Shown piece by piece: positions 50,986-60,443 of a stretch of DNA of 64,000 bases. The position numbers and the translations under genes were made by a program. The notes beneath the pieces are model-generated. The model was not told the DNA's origin. It ran no database searches and worked only from the letters and a program-made list of their open reading frames with translations. Source of the DNA: Agromyces bracchium (GTDB lineage: Bacteria > Actinomycetota > Actinomycetes > Actinomycetales > Microbacteriaceae); the NCBI RefSeq assembly GCF_009709675.1, contig NZ_WMLB01000026.1, positions 19,889-83,888 on the forward strand, given 5' to 3'. Every line of letters begins with the position of its first letter. The first letter of the stretch is position 1.

Positions 50986-52010
50986 CGGGCGCCCGCCTCG
51001 GCGATGGCGGGCTCGCCCGCGGCATCCGTCACCCGCTCGGCGACCGCCCGCACGGTCTGGGCACCGAGTCCCTCGATCGCTCCGACCATGACGTCGCCGT
51101 CGCGGAGCATCCGACCGTGCACGATGCCGTTGCCTGCGGGGCTGCCCGTGAGCAGCAGGTCGCCGGGCAGCAGGGGCATGTTCTGCGACGCGCCCGCGAT
51201 GAGCGCGGGCAGGTCGAAGAGCAGGTCGGAGGTCGTGGCGTCCTGCATCGTGTCGCCGTTCAGCGTCAGTTCGAGGTGCAGGTCGCCGGGGTTCGGCACG
51301 AAGGGCGCGGGCACGAGGAAGGGGCCGGTCGGCAGGAAGCCCGGCGCGTTCTTGCCGCGGTACCAGTCGGTGCCGATCTCCTTCATGTCCTGGCGGAACA
51401 CGAGGTCGCGCGTCGTGATGTCGTTCACGATCGTGTACCCGGCGACGTGGTCCATCGCGTGCTCGCGGTCGACGCGGAACGCCTCGCGCCCGATCACGAC
51501 GGCGAGTTCGAGCTCCCAGTCGTGCTGGTCGCTGTACGACGGCAGGACGAGGTCGACGTCGTCGCCGACCACCGCGGCCGGCAGTCCGATGAAGAAGTAG
51601 GGGATGCCCTCGCGCGCGCGGCGGTCCATCATGTCGGCCGCCCACTCGCGCAGCTCCTCGATGGGCCGCGGGTCGTTCTTCGCACGGCCGGCCGCGACGA
51701 GGTCGATGACGTGCGTGCGGTAGTTCGCCCCCGTCTGCAGCACCTGGCTCGGCGTGACGGGCGCCGTGAGGGTGACGTCGGCGAGCGGATGCCACGTGCC
51801 ATCCGCCCGGTCGACCAGTCGGGCGAGTCGATCCCAGGACGCGGGCGCCTCGGCGAGGAACGCGTTGAGGTCCGTCGCGCCGAGCTCGGCCGGCCCGATC
51901 TCGCGGACCCGCTCGCCGGCCACGAGGCCGAGCCGTGTCGGACCGCCCTCGTCAAGGCGGAAGCGCACGATGGCGAAGCGGGCGGTCAGGCCGTCGGACG
52001 ACGATGTCAC
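50982..52010 (-). CDS. Fumarylacetoacetate hydrolase (FAH) family protein, first gene of the operon
   Basis: A 342-residue enzyme. HDWELELAVVIGREAF (about residues 168-183) gives the metal-binding acids, followed by GYTIVNDITTRDL, the KNAPGFLPTGPFLV segment and LLLTGSPAGNGIVHG. The GTG at 52010 was preferred because TTGGAG lies about 7 bases upstream; the family N-terminus (FAIVRFRLDEGG) follows directly. It probably handles the same class of diketo acid as the downstream FAH paralogue, so the pair may act at successive steps or on different substrates. Confidence 0.88.
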   Translation of the reverse strand: MTSSSDGLTARFAIVRFRLDEGGPTRLGLVAGERVREIGPAELGATDLNAFLAEAPASWDRLARLVDRADGTWHPLADVTLTAPVTPSQVLQTGANYRTHVIDLVAAGRAKNDPRPIEELREWAADMMDRRAREGIPYFFIGLPAAVVGDDVDLVLPSYSDQHDWELELAVVIGREAFRVDREHAMDHVAGYTIVNDITTRDLVFRQDMKEIGTDWYRGKNAPGFLPTGPFLVPAPFVPNPGDLHLELTLNGDTMQDATTSDLLFDLPALIAGASQNMPLLPGDLLLTGSPAGNGIVHGRMLRDGDVMVGAIEGLGAQTVRAVAERVTDAAGEPAIAEAGAR

Positions 52011-52105
52011 GGATGTCTCCAATCACGCGCGCGGCGGTGGGCGGCGTGCGTCCAGTCAACCGCTCGATCGGGTATCAGTGAAGGCCGCATCCTTGATGGA
52101 CTCCA

Positions 52106-52876
52106 TCAGTCCTGTCGATGGGCGGCACCCATCGATCGCGCGATCGGCAGCCCGCCGCCGTGGCCGGTGAGTCCACCGTCGACCGCGATCTCCGTTCCGG
52201 TGACGAACGCGGCGTCCGGCGAGAGCAGATGGGCGATCACGGCCGCGACCTCCTCGGGTGCACCGGCGCGGCCGAGCGGCGCCGCCTCGAGGTTCGCCGC
52301 TCGGAAGGGCTCGGGCGCGCTCGCGGTCATCGGCGTCGCGATGAACCCGGGGATCACCAGGTTCACGCGGATGCCGCGTGGACCGAGCTCCATCGCCGCG
52401 GTCTTCGTGATGCCGCGGATCGCCCACTTGCTCGCGCCGTAGGCGATGCCGTAGTGCGCCATGACCCCGGCAGCCGATCCGACGTTCACGATGGACGCGC
52501 CCGAACGCATGAGGGGCGCGAGCGCCTGGATGCCGAGCGCCGGTCCGGTCGCGTTGACCGCGAAGGCCTGTTCGAAGTCGTCGGCCGTCGCGTCGTCCAG
52601 CCGGGCGCGCCGCGTGATGCCCGCGGCGTTGACGAGGCCGTCGAGCGCGGTGCGCTCGGCGGTGAGCTGCTCGGCGATGCGGGCCCATTCGTCCGGTGCG
52701 CTCACGTCGAGCGCGATCCGTTCGACGTCGTCGGCCGCCGGCGCTCCGCCGCCGTGCCGGCCGAGGTCGGCGGCGATCACCCGGGCACCGGCAGCGGCGA
52801 GCGCAGCGGCCGTCGCTGCGCCGATCCCGGATGCCGCGCCGGTCACGACGTACGTGCGGTCTTCGTGCGAGCCCAT
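52106..52876 (-). CDS. Short-chain dehydrogenase/reductase (SDR)
   Basis: A 256-residue classical SDR. The cofactor motif is TGAASGIG (about 12-19), NAAG is in the middle, the active-site YGASK has a Ser about 12 residues before it, and the PG motif is IPGFIATPM. The ATG at 52876 has AAGGGG upstream; an earlier ATG at 52912 is possible. It lies 95 bp upstream of the FAH gene on the same strand, so it may belong to that operon, and is divergent from the second SDR. The substrate is unknown, perhaps a dihydrodiol or alcohol on the aromatic route. Confidence 0.9.
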   Translation of the reverse strand: MGSHEDRTYVVTGAASGIGAATAAALAAAGARVIAADLGRHGGGAPAADDVERIALDVSAPDEWARIAEQLTAERTALDGLVNAAGITRRARLDDATADDFEQAFAVNATGPALGIQALAPLMRSGASIVNVGSAAGVMAHYGIAYGASKWAIRGITKTAAMELGPRGIRVNLVIPGFIATPMTASAPEPFRAANLEAAPLGRAGAPEEVAAVIAHLLSPDAAFVTGTEIAVDGGLTGHGGGLPIARSMGAAHRQD

Positions 52877-53015
52877 CGGCGACCCCTTCCCTGCGAACAC
52901 CCGTGCATCCATCGTGTCCTCTCGGAGGGGACGTGATGCGTCGCATCGAGGATCGTGATGGCCACGCCCGTGTCCCGTCCCTACGCTGGCGTGAGACCCC
53001 GGGAGGCTGGCGCGC

Positions 53016-53816
53016 ATGGCCGACATCGACGACGACCGTCGTTCGACGCTCGACCCCGCCCGCCTGTTCTCGTGCGCCGGGCAGGTCGCGGTGGTCACGG
53101 GCGGCTCCTCGGGCATCGGGCGGGCCTGCGCGGAGGCGCTGGCCGCCGCCGGGGCTCGCGTGCTGATCGCCGCGCTGCCCGATGCGGGGCCGGAGGACGT
53201 CGCCCGCCGCATGCGGGCATCCGGGCTCGACGTCGAGGCCATGGGCATCGACCTGACGGCGACCGGCTCGGCGACCGCGCTCGTTTCGGGGGCCGTCGCC
53301 CGCTGGGGCCGTCTCGACACGGTCGTCGCGAACGCGGGTGCGGCGCTCGATGCTCCGGGTTCGATCGACCTCGAGGCGCTCGACCGCATGTACGCGCTGC
53401 ACGTGCGATCGGTCGCCGAACTCGCGAATGCCGCGGCGCCGGTGATCGCCGACAGTGGCGGCGGGGCGTTCCTCGTGATGTCGAGCCTCGCCGGGCTGCG
53501 CGGCAACCGCGTGCTCTCGGGCTACGCCATGACGAAGGCGGCGAACGCGCAACTCGCCCGGAACCTCGCGGTGCAGTGGGGGCACGCGGGCGTCCGCGCG
53601 AACGCGATCTCGCCGGGCGTCATCGCGACCGAGTTCGCCCGGCCGATCACCGACGATCCGGCGATCGCCGTCCTCCGCCGGGAGCGCACGCCGCTCGGCC
53701 GCTTCGGCCGCGTCGAGGAGGTCGCCGGCGCGGTGGTCTGGCTCGCGTCATCCGCCGGCGCCTTCACCACGGGGCAGAACATCGTGATCGACGGCGGGAC
53801 GCTCATCGCGGACTGA
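53016..53816 (+). CDS. Short-chain dehydrogenase/reductase (SDR), divergent copy
   Basis: A 266-residue classical SDR with TGGSSGIG (about 30-37), NAGA, the active-site YAMTK and the motif SPGVIATEF. A 20-residue N-terminal extension precedes the fold. It is divergent from the other SDR and convergent with pcaF. A GATGCG-T-CGCATC palindrome (52935-52947) sits in the shared promoter gap. The substrate is unknown. Confidence 0.9.
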   Translation: MADIDDDRRSTLDPARLFSCAGQVAVVTGGSSGIGRACAEALAAAGARVLIAALPDAGPEDVARRMRASGLDVEAMGIDLTATGSATALVSGAVARWGRLDTVVANAGAALDAPGSIDLEALDRMYALHVRSVAELANAAAPVIADSGGGAFLVMSSLAGLRGNRVLSGYAMTKAANAQLARNLAVQWGHAGVRANAISPGVIATEFARPITDDPAIAVLRRERTPLGRFGRVEEVAGAVVWLASSAGAFTTGQNIVIDGGTLIAD

Positions 53817-53830
53817 CGGCGCACGACCGC

Positions 53831-53848
53831 GCACCGGGTGCCCGGTGC
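53831..53848. terminator. Hairpin between convergent SDR and pcaF genes
   Basis: GCACCGGG (53831-53838) and CCCGGTGC (53841-53848) form a perfect inverted repeat in the 34-bp gap between the two stop codons. A realistic stem of 7 bp with a 4-base loop would form on both strands, so a bidirectional terminator is likely. Confidence 0.5.
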
Positions 53849-53850
53849 CG

Positions 53851-55065
53851 TCACGCCCGCGCGAACACCGCCGCGAGCGCCTGTCCGCCGCCGATGCACA
53901 TGGTCTCCAGGGCGAGCTCGCCGTCGAGCGCCGGGAGTTCGTGCGCGAGGGTCGCGAGGATGCGGATGCCGGTGGCGCCGATCGGGTGCCCGATCGAGAT
54001 GCCGCTCCCCTGCGGGTTCAGCCGCGGGTCCTCCGCATCCACGCCCCAGTCGGCGAGGCAGGCGAGCACCTGCACGGCGAACGCCTCGTTGAGCTCGATC
54101 ACGTCGAGGTCGTCGAAGCCGATGCCCGCGCGCTGCAGCGCGAGGTTCGCCGCGGGCACGGGCGCGACGCCGAAGCGCAGCGGGTCGTTGCCCGCGACCG
54201 CCCAGGAGACGAGGCGCAGCGCCGGGTCGAGCCCGAGCTCGGCGGCACGTTCCGGCGTGGTCACGACGCATGCAGCCGCAGCGTCGTTCTGACCGCTCGA
54301 GTTGCCGGCCGTGACGGTCGCGTCGGGATCGCCGCGGCCGAGGATCGGTCGAAGGGCGCCGAGCGCGTCGAGCGTCGTGTCGGCGCGGGGATGCTCGTCG
54401 CGATCGACGACGACGGGTCCGCGACGACCGGGCACCTCGACCGGCACGAGCTCGGCGCCGAACGCCCCGGACTGCTGCGCCGCGACCGCCCGGCGGTGCG
54501 ACTGCAGGGCGAAGGCATCCTGCGCCTCGCGCGAGATGCCGTAGTCGGCGCGCAGCAGCTCGGCGGAGCCGACGTTGCCCTCGGGGGTCGGGAAGTTCAC
54601 GCCGCCGACGGTCTCGCGTCCGCGCGCGAGCGCGTCGTGGAGCATGAGTCCGCCTGGCGACACGCCACGCCGGCCCTGCTCGGTGTAGATCGGCGCGTTC
54701 GACATCGACTCCGCGCCGAGCGCGACGACGACGTCGGAGACGCCGGTCTGCACCTCCATCGCCGCGTTGAGCACGGCCTGCAGGCCCGATCCGCACCGGC
54801 GGTCGAGCTGGTACCCCGTGGTCGTGACCGGGAACCCGGCGTCGAGCGCCGCGACCCGTCCGAACGCGGGCGACTCCATGGTCGGGTAGCCCTGGGAGCC
54901 GATCACGCCGTCCACCGCCGCCGGGTCGAGCCCGGTGCGGTCGAGCAGGGCCCGCAGCACCACGACGCCGAGGTCGCGCGCCGACAGCGGGGCGAGCACC
55001 CCGCCCATGCGCCCGACCGGCGTTCGAAGCGGCGCGCACACGACGACCTCGCGGAGTTCGGTCAT
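53851..55065 (-). CDS. pcaF: 3-oxoadipyl-CoA thiolase (acetyl-CoA C-acyltransferase)
   Basis: A 404-residue thiolase. The nucleophile is C91 in [11 protein letters not shown], with the C-terminal GHPIGATG and CIGGGQA motifs. In this operon it would split 3-oxoadipyl-CoA into succinyl-CoA and acetyl-CoA, the last step of the beta-ketoadipate pathway. The ATG at 55065 overlaps the stop of the CoA-transferase B gene by 4 bp. It is the final gene before the terminator. Confidence 0.9.
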   Translation of the reverse strand: MTELREVVVCAPLRTPVGRMGGVLAPLSARDLGVVVLRALLDRTGLDPAAVDGVIGSQGYPTMESPAFGRVAALDAGFPVTTTGYQLDRRCGSGLQAVLNAAMEVQTGVSDVVVALGAESMSNAPIYTEQGRRGVSPGGLMLHDALARGRETVGGVNFPTPEGNVGSAELLRADYGISREAQDAFALQSHRRAVAAQQSGAFGAELVPVEVPGRRGPVVVDRDEHPRADTTLDALGALRPILGRGDPDATVTAGNSSGQNDAAAACVVTTPERAAELGLDPALRLVSWAVAGNDPLRFGVAPVPAANLALQRAGIGFDDLDVIELNEAFAVQVLACLADWGVDAEDPRLNPQGSGISIGHPIGATGIRILATLAHELPALDGELALETMCIGGGQALAAVFARA

Positions 55066-55718
55066 CCCGCGGCCGCCGTGAGCGACTCCGCAACCGTGAA
55101 CGCGGCGCCCGTGGCATCCGTCACCTGCTCGACGGTCACGCCGGGCGCGAGCTCGACGAGCACGAACCCGTCGTCGGTGACGTCGAACACGGCAAGGTCG
55201 GTGATGACCCGGTCGACGCACGCGCGCCCGGTGAGCGGCAGGGTGCACTGCTCGACGAGCTTGGCCGAGCCGTCCTTCGCGACGTGCTCCATGACGACGA
55301 TGACGCGCTCGGCGCCGTTGACGAGGTCCATGGCGCCGCCCATGCCCTTGACCATCTTGCCGGGCACGGCCCAGTTGGCGATGTCGCCGTGCGCCGAGAC
55401 CTGCATGGCGCCGAGCACGGCGGTGGTGATGCGTCCGCCGCGGATCATGCCGAAGCTCGCGGCCGAGTCGAAGTAGGCGGCGCCGGGCAGCACCGTGACG
55501 GTCTCCTTGCCGGCGTTGATGAGCTTGGGGTCGGCCTCGCCCTCCCACGGATAGGGGCCGACGCCGAGGATGCCGTTCTCGGAGTGCAGCACGACCTCGA
55601 CGCCCTCGGGCAGGTGGTTCGGGATCAGCGTCGGCAGGCCGATGCCGAGGTTCACGTACGAGCCGTCCTCGAGCTCGCGGGCCGCGCGCGCGGCCATCTC
55701 GTCGCGGGTGAGCGGCAT
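55062..55718 (-). CDS. pcaJ: 3-oxoadipate CoA-transferase subunit B
   Basis: A 218-residue CoA-transferase beta subunit. The catalytic Glu is E47 in [12 protein letters not shown], with [19 protein letters not shown] loop [13 protein letters not shown] at 21-33 and GGAMDLV, TLPLTG and [10 protein letters not shown] downstream. With subunit A it moves CoA from succinyl-CoA to 3-oxoadipate. Start and upstream stop overlap as TGATG. The operon context supports 3-oxoadipate over acetoacetate as substrate. Confidence 0.92.
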   Translation of the reverse strand: MPLTRDEMAARAARELEDGSYVNLGIGLPTLIPNHLPEGVEVVLHSENGILGVGPYPWEGEADPKLINAGKETVTVLPGAAYFDSAASFGMIRGGRITTAVLGAMQVSAHGDIANWAVPGKMVKGMGGAMDLVNGAERVIVVMEHVAKDGSAKLVEQCTLPLTGRACVDRVITDLAVFDVTDDGFVLVELAPGVTVEQVTDATGAAFTVAESLTAAAG

Positions 55719-56533
55719 CAGCGGGCCTCCTCCTGGTCGGTGGTGTCGGTGGCGGATGCCGCGGGCCGCGGCCGCACGGTGACCTTCTCGATCGGCAGGT
55801 CGGCGGCCTGTTCCGGCGTGAGCTCCACGACGCGGTCGACGTAGATGCCGGGCAGGTGGATGTCGTCGGGGCCGAGCACGCCCGGCTCGACGAGTTCGTC
55901 GACCTCCGCGACCGTGATGCGGCCGGCCATCCCGGCGAGCGGGTTGAAGTTGCGGGTCGACTTCTCGAAGCGCAGGTTGCCGTGGCGGTCGCCGACGGCG
56001 GCCCGTACGAGCCCGTAGTCGGTGCGGATGGCCTGCTCGAGCACGTACTCGCGCGACCGGCCGAACGTCGCGAAGGGCCGCAGCTCCTTGGGTTCGCTCG
56101 CGAGCGCGACCGAGCCGTCGGGCGCGTAGCGCAGCGGCATCCCGCCGTCGGAGACCGCCGTGCCCGCGCCGGTCGCGGTGTAGAACGCCGGGATGCCGAC
56201 GCCGCCCGCGCGGAGCCGTTCGGCGAGCGTGCCCTGCGGGGTCAGTTCGACCTCGACCTCGCCCGAGAGGTACTGGCGGCCGAACTCCCGGTTCTCGCCG
56301 ATGTAGCTCGCGATGATGCGGCGGATGCGGCCCTCGGCGAGGAGGAGCCCGAGGCCCCACCCGTCGACGCCGCAGTTGTTCGAGACGACCTCGAGGCCGT
56401 CGACCTCGCGCTCGAGGAGGGCGCGGATGAGCGTGATCGGCACGCCCGACAGCCCGAAGCCGCCGACCGCGAGCGACGCGCCCGAGGGGATGTCGGCGAC
56501 GGCGTCGGCGGCCGTCGCGAAGGTCTTGTCCAT
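55718..56533 (-). CDS. pcaI: 3-oxoadipate CoA-transferase subunit A
   Basis: A 271-residue CoA-transferase alpha subunit with the CoA-binding motif [20 protein letters not shown] (about 20-39) and the conserved [15 protein letters not shown] and [19 protein letters not shown] segments. The C-terminus is a short Thr/Ala/Asp extension. The ATG at 56533 has CCGGAG upstream. It forms the heteromeric enzyme with the coupled subunit B. Confidence 0.92.
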   Translation of the reverse strand: MDKTFATAADAVADIPSGASLAVGGFGLSGVPITLIRALLEREVDGLEVVSNNCGVDGWGLGLLLAEGRIRRIIASYIGENREFGRQYLSGEVEVELTPQGTLAERLRAGGVGIPAFYTATGAGTAVSDGGMPLRYAPDGSVALASEPKELRPFATFGRSREYVLEQAIRTDYGLVRAAVGDRHGNLRFEKSTRNFNPLAGMAGRITVAEVDELVEPGVLGPDDIHLPGIYVDRVVELTPEQAADLPIEKVTVRPRPAASATDTTDQEEAR

Positions 56534-56546
56534 GTCTGCTCCGGGG

Positions 56547-57812
56547 TCAGGGGGTGTCGTCGGCGTCGGTCGAGGTGTCGGGGCCCGGCGGCGTGGCAGG
56601 TTCGCCGCGGCCGGGGGCGGATGCCGCGCCATCCGCCTCGGCGAACACCTCGCGCATGATCGCGAACGCGGCGTTCGAGGCCGGAAGCCCCGCGTAGAGC
56701 GCGGTGTGCAGCAGCACCTCGGCGATCTCGTCGCGGGTCAGGCCGTTGCGGAGCCCCGCGCGCACGTGCATCGCGATCTCGTTGTCGTGGCCGCCGGTGG
56801 TGAGGCTCGCGAGGGTCGCGATCGAGCGCTCCCGGCGGCTGAGACCGGGTCGGTCCCAGATCTCGCCCCACGCGTATCTCGTGAGGAAGTCCTGGAACGC
56901 AGCGGTCTCCGGAGTCGTCGCGGCGACCGCGCGGTCGACGTGCGCGTCGCCGAGCACGGACCGTCGTACGAGCATGCCGCGCGCGGAGGCGGTCGCGGCG
57001 GCACCGTCGCGCTCGGCGCGGTCGACGTGCGCGGCGATGAGCTCCGCGGCGGTCGCGGGCTCCTCGAGCACGGCGAGGTGCGAGGCGCCGTCGAGCGAGA
57101 CGTGCCGGCCGTCGGGAACGGCGTCGGCGAGGTCCTGCATCGACGCGGGCGTGGTCACGGTGTCGTGCTCGCCGCTGATCGCGAGCGTCGGCGCCGCGAG
57201 GTCGCCGAGCACGGCCGTGCGGTCGAAGTCGGCGAGGGACTCCGCGCAGCGGGCGTACGACTCGTCGTCGATGTCGACGAGCGCGGTGAGCGTCGACGCG
57301 CCGGGTCCGCCGGCATCACGGTCGAGGAAGCCGCGGGCGAACCACCGGTTCGCGCTGCCGGTCACGAGCGACGCGGTGCCGCTCGCCCGGACGGTCGCAG
57401 CACGCTCGGCCCAGCCGTCGGACGTGCCGATGCGCGAGCCGCTGCAGCTCGTCACGAGGCTGAGCACGCGATCGGGATGCGCGACGGCGAGTTCGAGCGC
57501 GATCGCGCCGCCGAGCGAGACGCCGGCGACGTGGAAGGCGCCGCCGCCGGCCTCCTCGACCACCGCGAGCACGGCGTCTGCGAGGTCGCCGATCGTGAAC
57601 CCGTCAGCGGTCGCCGGGCTCGAGCCGTGCCCGGGCAGGTCGACTCGGAGGATCCGCAGGGCCGCCGTGCGGCGATCGGCGCGAAGCGCCGTGACGACGC
57701 CGTCCCACAGGGCGGTGGTGGTGCCGAGCGAGGGAAGCAGCACGAGGAGCGGGCTCGCGGGCGCCGGTGCGGCGCCGGGTGCGAAGGAGCCGAGGAGTCG
57801 GGGCGCGGTCAT
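56547..57812 (-). CDS. pcaL: Fused 3-oxoadipate enol-lactonase / 4-carboxymuconolactone decarboxylase
   Basis: A 421-residue two-domain protein. Residues 1-270 are an alpha/beta-hydrolase enol-lactonase (VDLPGHGSSPA, nucleophile Ser in VAGVSLGGA, Asp in SGEHDTVT, His in GASHLAVLEEP). Residues about 285-395 are a carboxymuconolactone decarboxylase domain (RERSIATLASLTTGGHDNEI; HTALYAGLPASNAA). The fusion is the actinobacterial PcaL arrangement and catalyses two consecutive steps. The C-terminal 25 residues are low-complexity Pro/Asp/Thr. ATGA coupling links it to pcaB. Confidence 0.93.
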   Translation of the reverse strand: MTAPRLLGSFAPGAAPAPASPLLVLLPSLGTTTALWDGVVTALRADRRTAALRILRVDLPGHGSSPATADGFTIGDLADAVLAVVEEAGGGAFHVAGVSLGGAIALELAVAHPDRVLSLVTSCSGSRIGTSDGWAERAATVRASGTASLVTGSANRWFARGFLDRDAGGPGASTLTALVDIDDESYARCAESLADFDRTAVLGDLAAPTLAISGEHDTVTTPASMQDLADAVPDGRHVSLDGASHLAVLEEPATAAELIAAHVDRAERDGAAATASARGMLVRRSVLGDAHVDRAVAATTPETAAFQDFLTRYAWGEIWDRPGLSRRERSIATLASLTTGGHDNEIAMHVRAGLRNGLTRDEIAEVLLHTALYAGLPASNAAFAIMREVFAEADGAASAPGRGEPATPPGPDTSTDADDTP

Positions 57813-58999
57813 GGTCGGGTCTCCGGTCCGGTGGGGGCGCTGGTGCGGGCGAAGCGGGCCAGCGCGCCGTCGACGATGCGAGCGGATGCCGCGGCCAGCA
57901 CGTCGCGGTCGGGCCGCTCGCCGGCCGGTCCGGCCTCCGCGAGGATCACGGCGGCGCGATCGGCGTCGAATGACGTCGCCTCGACGAGCTGCTCGGCCGA
58001 GGCGGAAGCCGATGCGGCGAGGCGCACGAGCCGGCGGAGCGCCGACCACTCCGCGTGCCAGCGTCCGGCCGGCCGTTCGTCGCCGGCAACGGCGGCGCTC
58101 GCGACGACCTGCAGGAGTGCGGGCGCCTCGACGGCCGCGGCCGTGATGCGGACGGCGTCGACGGGGTTCTGCTTGTGCGGCATCGCGGAGGATCCGCCGC
58201 CGCCGGCGAGCCGCACCTCGCCGATCTCCTCGCGGGAGAGGAAGGTCACGTCGCCGGCGATCCGGCCGAGCGCCGCCACGACCGTCGCCGACGTCATGGC
58301 GACGGCGAGTGCCGGGGCCCGCTCGGTGTGCCAGGCCCGACCGGGATCGGCGAGGCCGAGCCGGCGCGCGAGCCCCGCGCGGACCTCGTCGGCGCCCGTG
58401 GTTCGTCCGGCCGCGGCATCCGCTGCCGTACCGGTGCCCACGGCACCGCCGAACTGCACGGGGAAGGTCGCCTCGTCGATCGCGGCGATCGCCGAGCTCA
58501 CGCCGTCGAGCCAGCCCGCGGCGAGCACGCCGAGCGTCGAGGCCTCGCCGTGCCGTGCGAGCGAGCGGCCGATGCGGAAGCCGCTGCGGTGCTCGTCCGC
58601 GAGCGCGCCGAGTCCGCGGCCGGCGCCCACGAGCGCGGTGCGCGCACCGAGCAGCGCGTCGCGCGCGACCAGCATGAGCGCGCTGTCGACGACGTCTTGG
58701 CTCGTCGCGCCGAGGTGCAGCCGCTCGGCGGACAGGCCCGCCGCCTCGAGCTGGGCCCGGAGCGCGGGAACGAGTCGGACGACCGGCACGCCGTCGCGCG
58801 CGACGCCCTCGCGGAGGTCGTCGCGGTCGAGCGCGGCCTCGTCGAGCGCGTCGGCCTGCGCGTCGAGGAACTCGTCGAGCAGGTCGCCCCAGGTCTGCAG
58901 CAGTGCGCGTTCCACGTCGACCATCGCGGCGAGCACCGCGTCGTCGTCGGTGCCGTTCGCGTCGGCGCCGCCGGGATCGAGCAGTCCCCAGTCGGTCAT
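57809..58999 (-). CDS. pcaB: 3-carboxy-cis,cis-muconate cycloisomerase
   Basis: A 396-residue member of the fumarase/aspartase superfamily. The signature loop is GGGGSSAMPHKQNPV (about 262-276), HLGATSQDVVDSAL gives the second conserved region, and HGEASTLGVLAAGWLDGV the third. It converts 3-carboxymuconate to 4-carboxymuconolactone, between the dioxygenase (pcaHG) and pcaL. The start is 13 bp after the pcaG stop. Confidence 0.92.
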   Translation of the reverse strand: MTDWGLLDPGGADANGTDDDAVLAAMVDVERALLQTWGDLLDEFLDAQADALDEAALDRDDLREGVARDGVPVVRLVPALRAQLEAAGLSAERLHLGATSQDVVDSALMLVARDALLGARTALVGAGRGLGALADEHRSGFRIGRSLARHGEASTLGVLAAGWLDGVSSAIAAIDEATFPVQFGGAVGTGTAADAAAGRTTGADEVRAGLARRLGLADPGRAWHTERAPALAVAMTSATVVAALGRIAGDVTFLSREEIGEVRLAGGGGSSAMPHKQNPVDAVRITAAAVEAPALLQVVASAAVAGDERPAGRWHAEWSALRRLVRLAASASASAEQLVEATSFDADRAAVILAEAGPAGERPDRDVLAAASARIVDGALARFARTSAPTGPETRP

Positions 59000-59012
59000 C
59001 GCTCCATCCTCG

Positions 59013-59651
59013 TCACACCTCGGTGCCGTAGTCGAGGAACACGGTCTCGTTCTCGCCCTGCAGCCGGATGTCGAACCGGTACGAGCGCGGCGCGTCGGCC
59101 TCGGCGATGAGCGTGTCGCGACGGTCAGCGTCGACGCGGGCGAGCAAGGGGTCGGCCTCGTTGGCCTCGGGCTCGTCGCCGAAGTACGCCCGGGTGGAGA
59201 GGTGATGCAGGACCCCGCGCGCGAAGACCGTGACGAGCAGGTACGGCGCGGAGCCCGGTCGCGCTGCGCCGGGCTTCACGGTCGTGAACGAGTAGTGGCC
59301 GTCGCGGTCGACGGCGGCACGGCCGAAGCCGGCGAACCCGTGCTGGTCGCGCGCGAACGATCCGCGCTCGGTGGAGGGCCGCCCCGTGGCATCCGCCCCC
59401 CAGATCTCGACGATCGCGTCGGGGATCGGGTCGCCCGCGCCGTCGAAGACCGTGCCATGCACCCGGACGGCGTCGGGCTGCCAGGCCGCACGGACGTCGG
59501 GCCCGCCCGCGTACGGCAGCGCGTAGCCGAAGAAGGGTCCGACCGTCTGCGACGGGGTCTGGCCGAGCGGCCCCTCGTGCGCCGGGGCGTGCGCGTGCGC
59601 GCCGGGCAGGTCGGTCGCGTCGAAGGCCTCGCGGCCGTTCGTGTCAGGCAT
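59013..59651 (-). CDS. pcaG: Protocatechuate 3,4-dioxygenase alpha subunit
   Basis: A 212-residue intradiol dioxygenase subunit. The fold motif TPSQTVGPFFGYALPY (33-48) and the jelly-roll core (VHGTVFDGAGDPIPDAIVEIW) are clear, but iron ligands are not conserved, as is usual for alpha, with YSFTTVKPGA and LLVTVFARGVLHHLSTRAYF in their place. It overlaps pcaH by 8 bp and forms the alpha-beta enzyme with it. Confidence 0.93.
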   Translation of the reverse strand: MPDTNGREAFDATDLPGAHAHAPAHEGPLGQTPSQTVGPFFGYALPYAGGPDVRAAWQPDAVRVHGTVFDGAGDPIPDAIVEIWGADATGRPSTERGSFARDQHGFAGFGRAAVDRDGHYSFTTVKPGAARPGSAPYLLVTVFARGVLHHLSTRAYFGDEPEANEADPLLARVDADRRDTLIAEADAPRSYRFDIRLQGENETVFLDYGTEV

Positions 59652-60441
59652 GGTCGGCGTCCTCCGGTTCCATCCACGTGGACGTCGGTCCGGTGAGCAC
59701 GACGTCCCACCGGTAGCCGAGCGCCCACTCGGGCTCGCTCACGTCGTGGTCGTAGGTCGCGACGAGGCGCTCGCGTGCGGCCGGGTCGACGATCGACTGG
59801 TAGATCGGGTCGAGTGCGAACAGCGGATCGCCCGGGAAGTACATCTGCGTGATCAACCGCTGCGTGAACGCGGAACCGAAGAACGAGAAGTGGATGTGCG
59901 CCGGCCGCCACGCGTTGCGGTGGTTCTTCCACGGGTACGCGCCGGGCTTGATGGTCGTCAGCCGGTACGAGCCGTCGTCGCCCGTGATGATGCGGCCCAC
60001 GCCCGTGAAGTTCGGGTCGAGCGGCGCCGGATGCTGGTCGCGCTTGTGCACGTAGCGACCCGACGCGTTCGCCTGCCAGATCTCGATGAGCTGGTTGCGC
60101 ACGGGGCGCCCGTCGCCGTCGAGGATCCGGCCGGTCACGATGATGCGCTCGCCGAGCGGCTCGCCGGTGTGCTGGATCGTGAGATCGGCCTCCTCGGCGG
60201 CGACGTCGGTGTGCCCGAACGCCGGGGAGACGAGCTCGATCTCCTCGGGATCGGCGCGCACGAGCTCGTGGGTGGGGTGGCGCAGCGTCGTCGAACGGTA
60301 CGGGGCGAAGTCGCGGCGCGGGTGCGCCGCGAGGGGGCGGGCAGCGGATGCCGCGGCATCCCCCTCGGCGCGGTGGCGGTCGGCGATCTCGTCGCTGATG
60401 GTCGCCTGGGTCAGTTCAGGCTGTTGTGCGGGTCGTTGCAT
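59644..60441 (-). CDS. pcaH: Protocatechuate 3,4-dioxygenase beta subunit
   Basis: A 265-residue catalytic subunit that opens protocatechuate between the hydroxyl groups. The four ferric ligands are Y130 (ASGRYVHKRDQH), Y169 (KPGAYPWKNH), H182 and H184 (RPAHIHFSFFG), with the same spacing as in the Pseudomonas enzyme (Y108, Y147, H160, H162). The N-terminal 35 residues are an Ala-rich extension carrying the GGATGCCGCGGCATCC palindrome at DNA level. It starts 2 bp after the pobA stop. Confidence 0.94.
   Translation of the reverse strand: MQRPAQQPELTQATISDEIADRHRAEGDAAASAARPLAAHPRRDFAPYRSTTLRHPTHELVRADPEEIELVSPAFGHTDVAAEEADLTIQHTGEPLGERIIVTGRILDGDGRPVRNQLIEIWQANASGRYVHKRDQHPAPLDPNFTGVGRIITGDDGSYRLTTIKPGAYPWKNHRNAWRPAHIHFSFFGSAFTQRLITQMYFPGDPLFALDPIYQSIVDPAARERLVATYDHDVSEPEWALGYRWDVVLTGPTSTWMEPEDADHA
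60346..60361. repeat. 16-bp palindrome GGATGCCGCGGCATCC, copy 3
   Basis: Perfect copy in the Ala-rich N-terminal extension of pcaH, encoding Asp-Ala-Ala-Ala-Ser on the minus strand. Confidence 0.6.
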
Positions 60442-60443
60442 GG

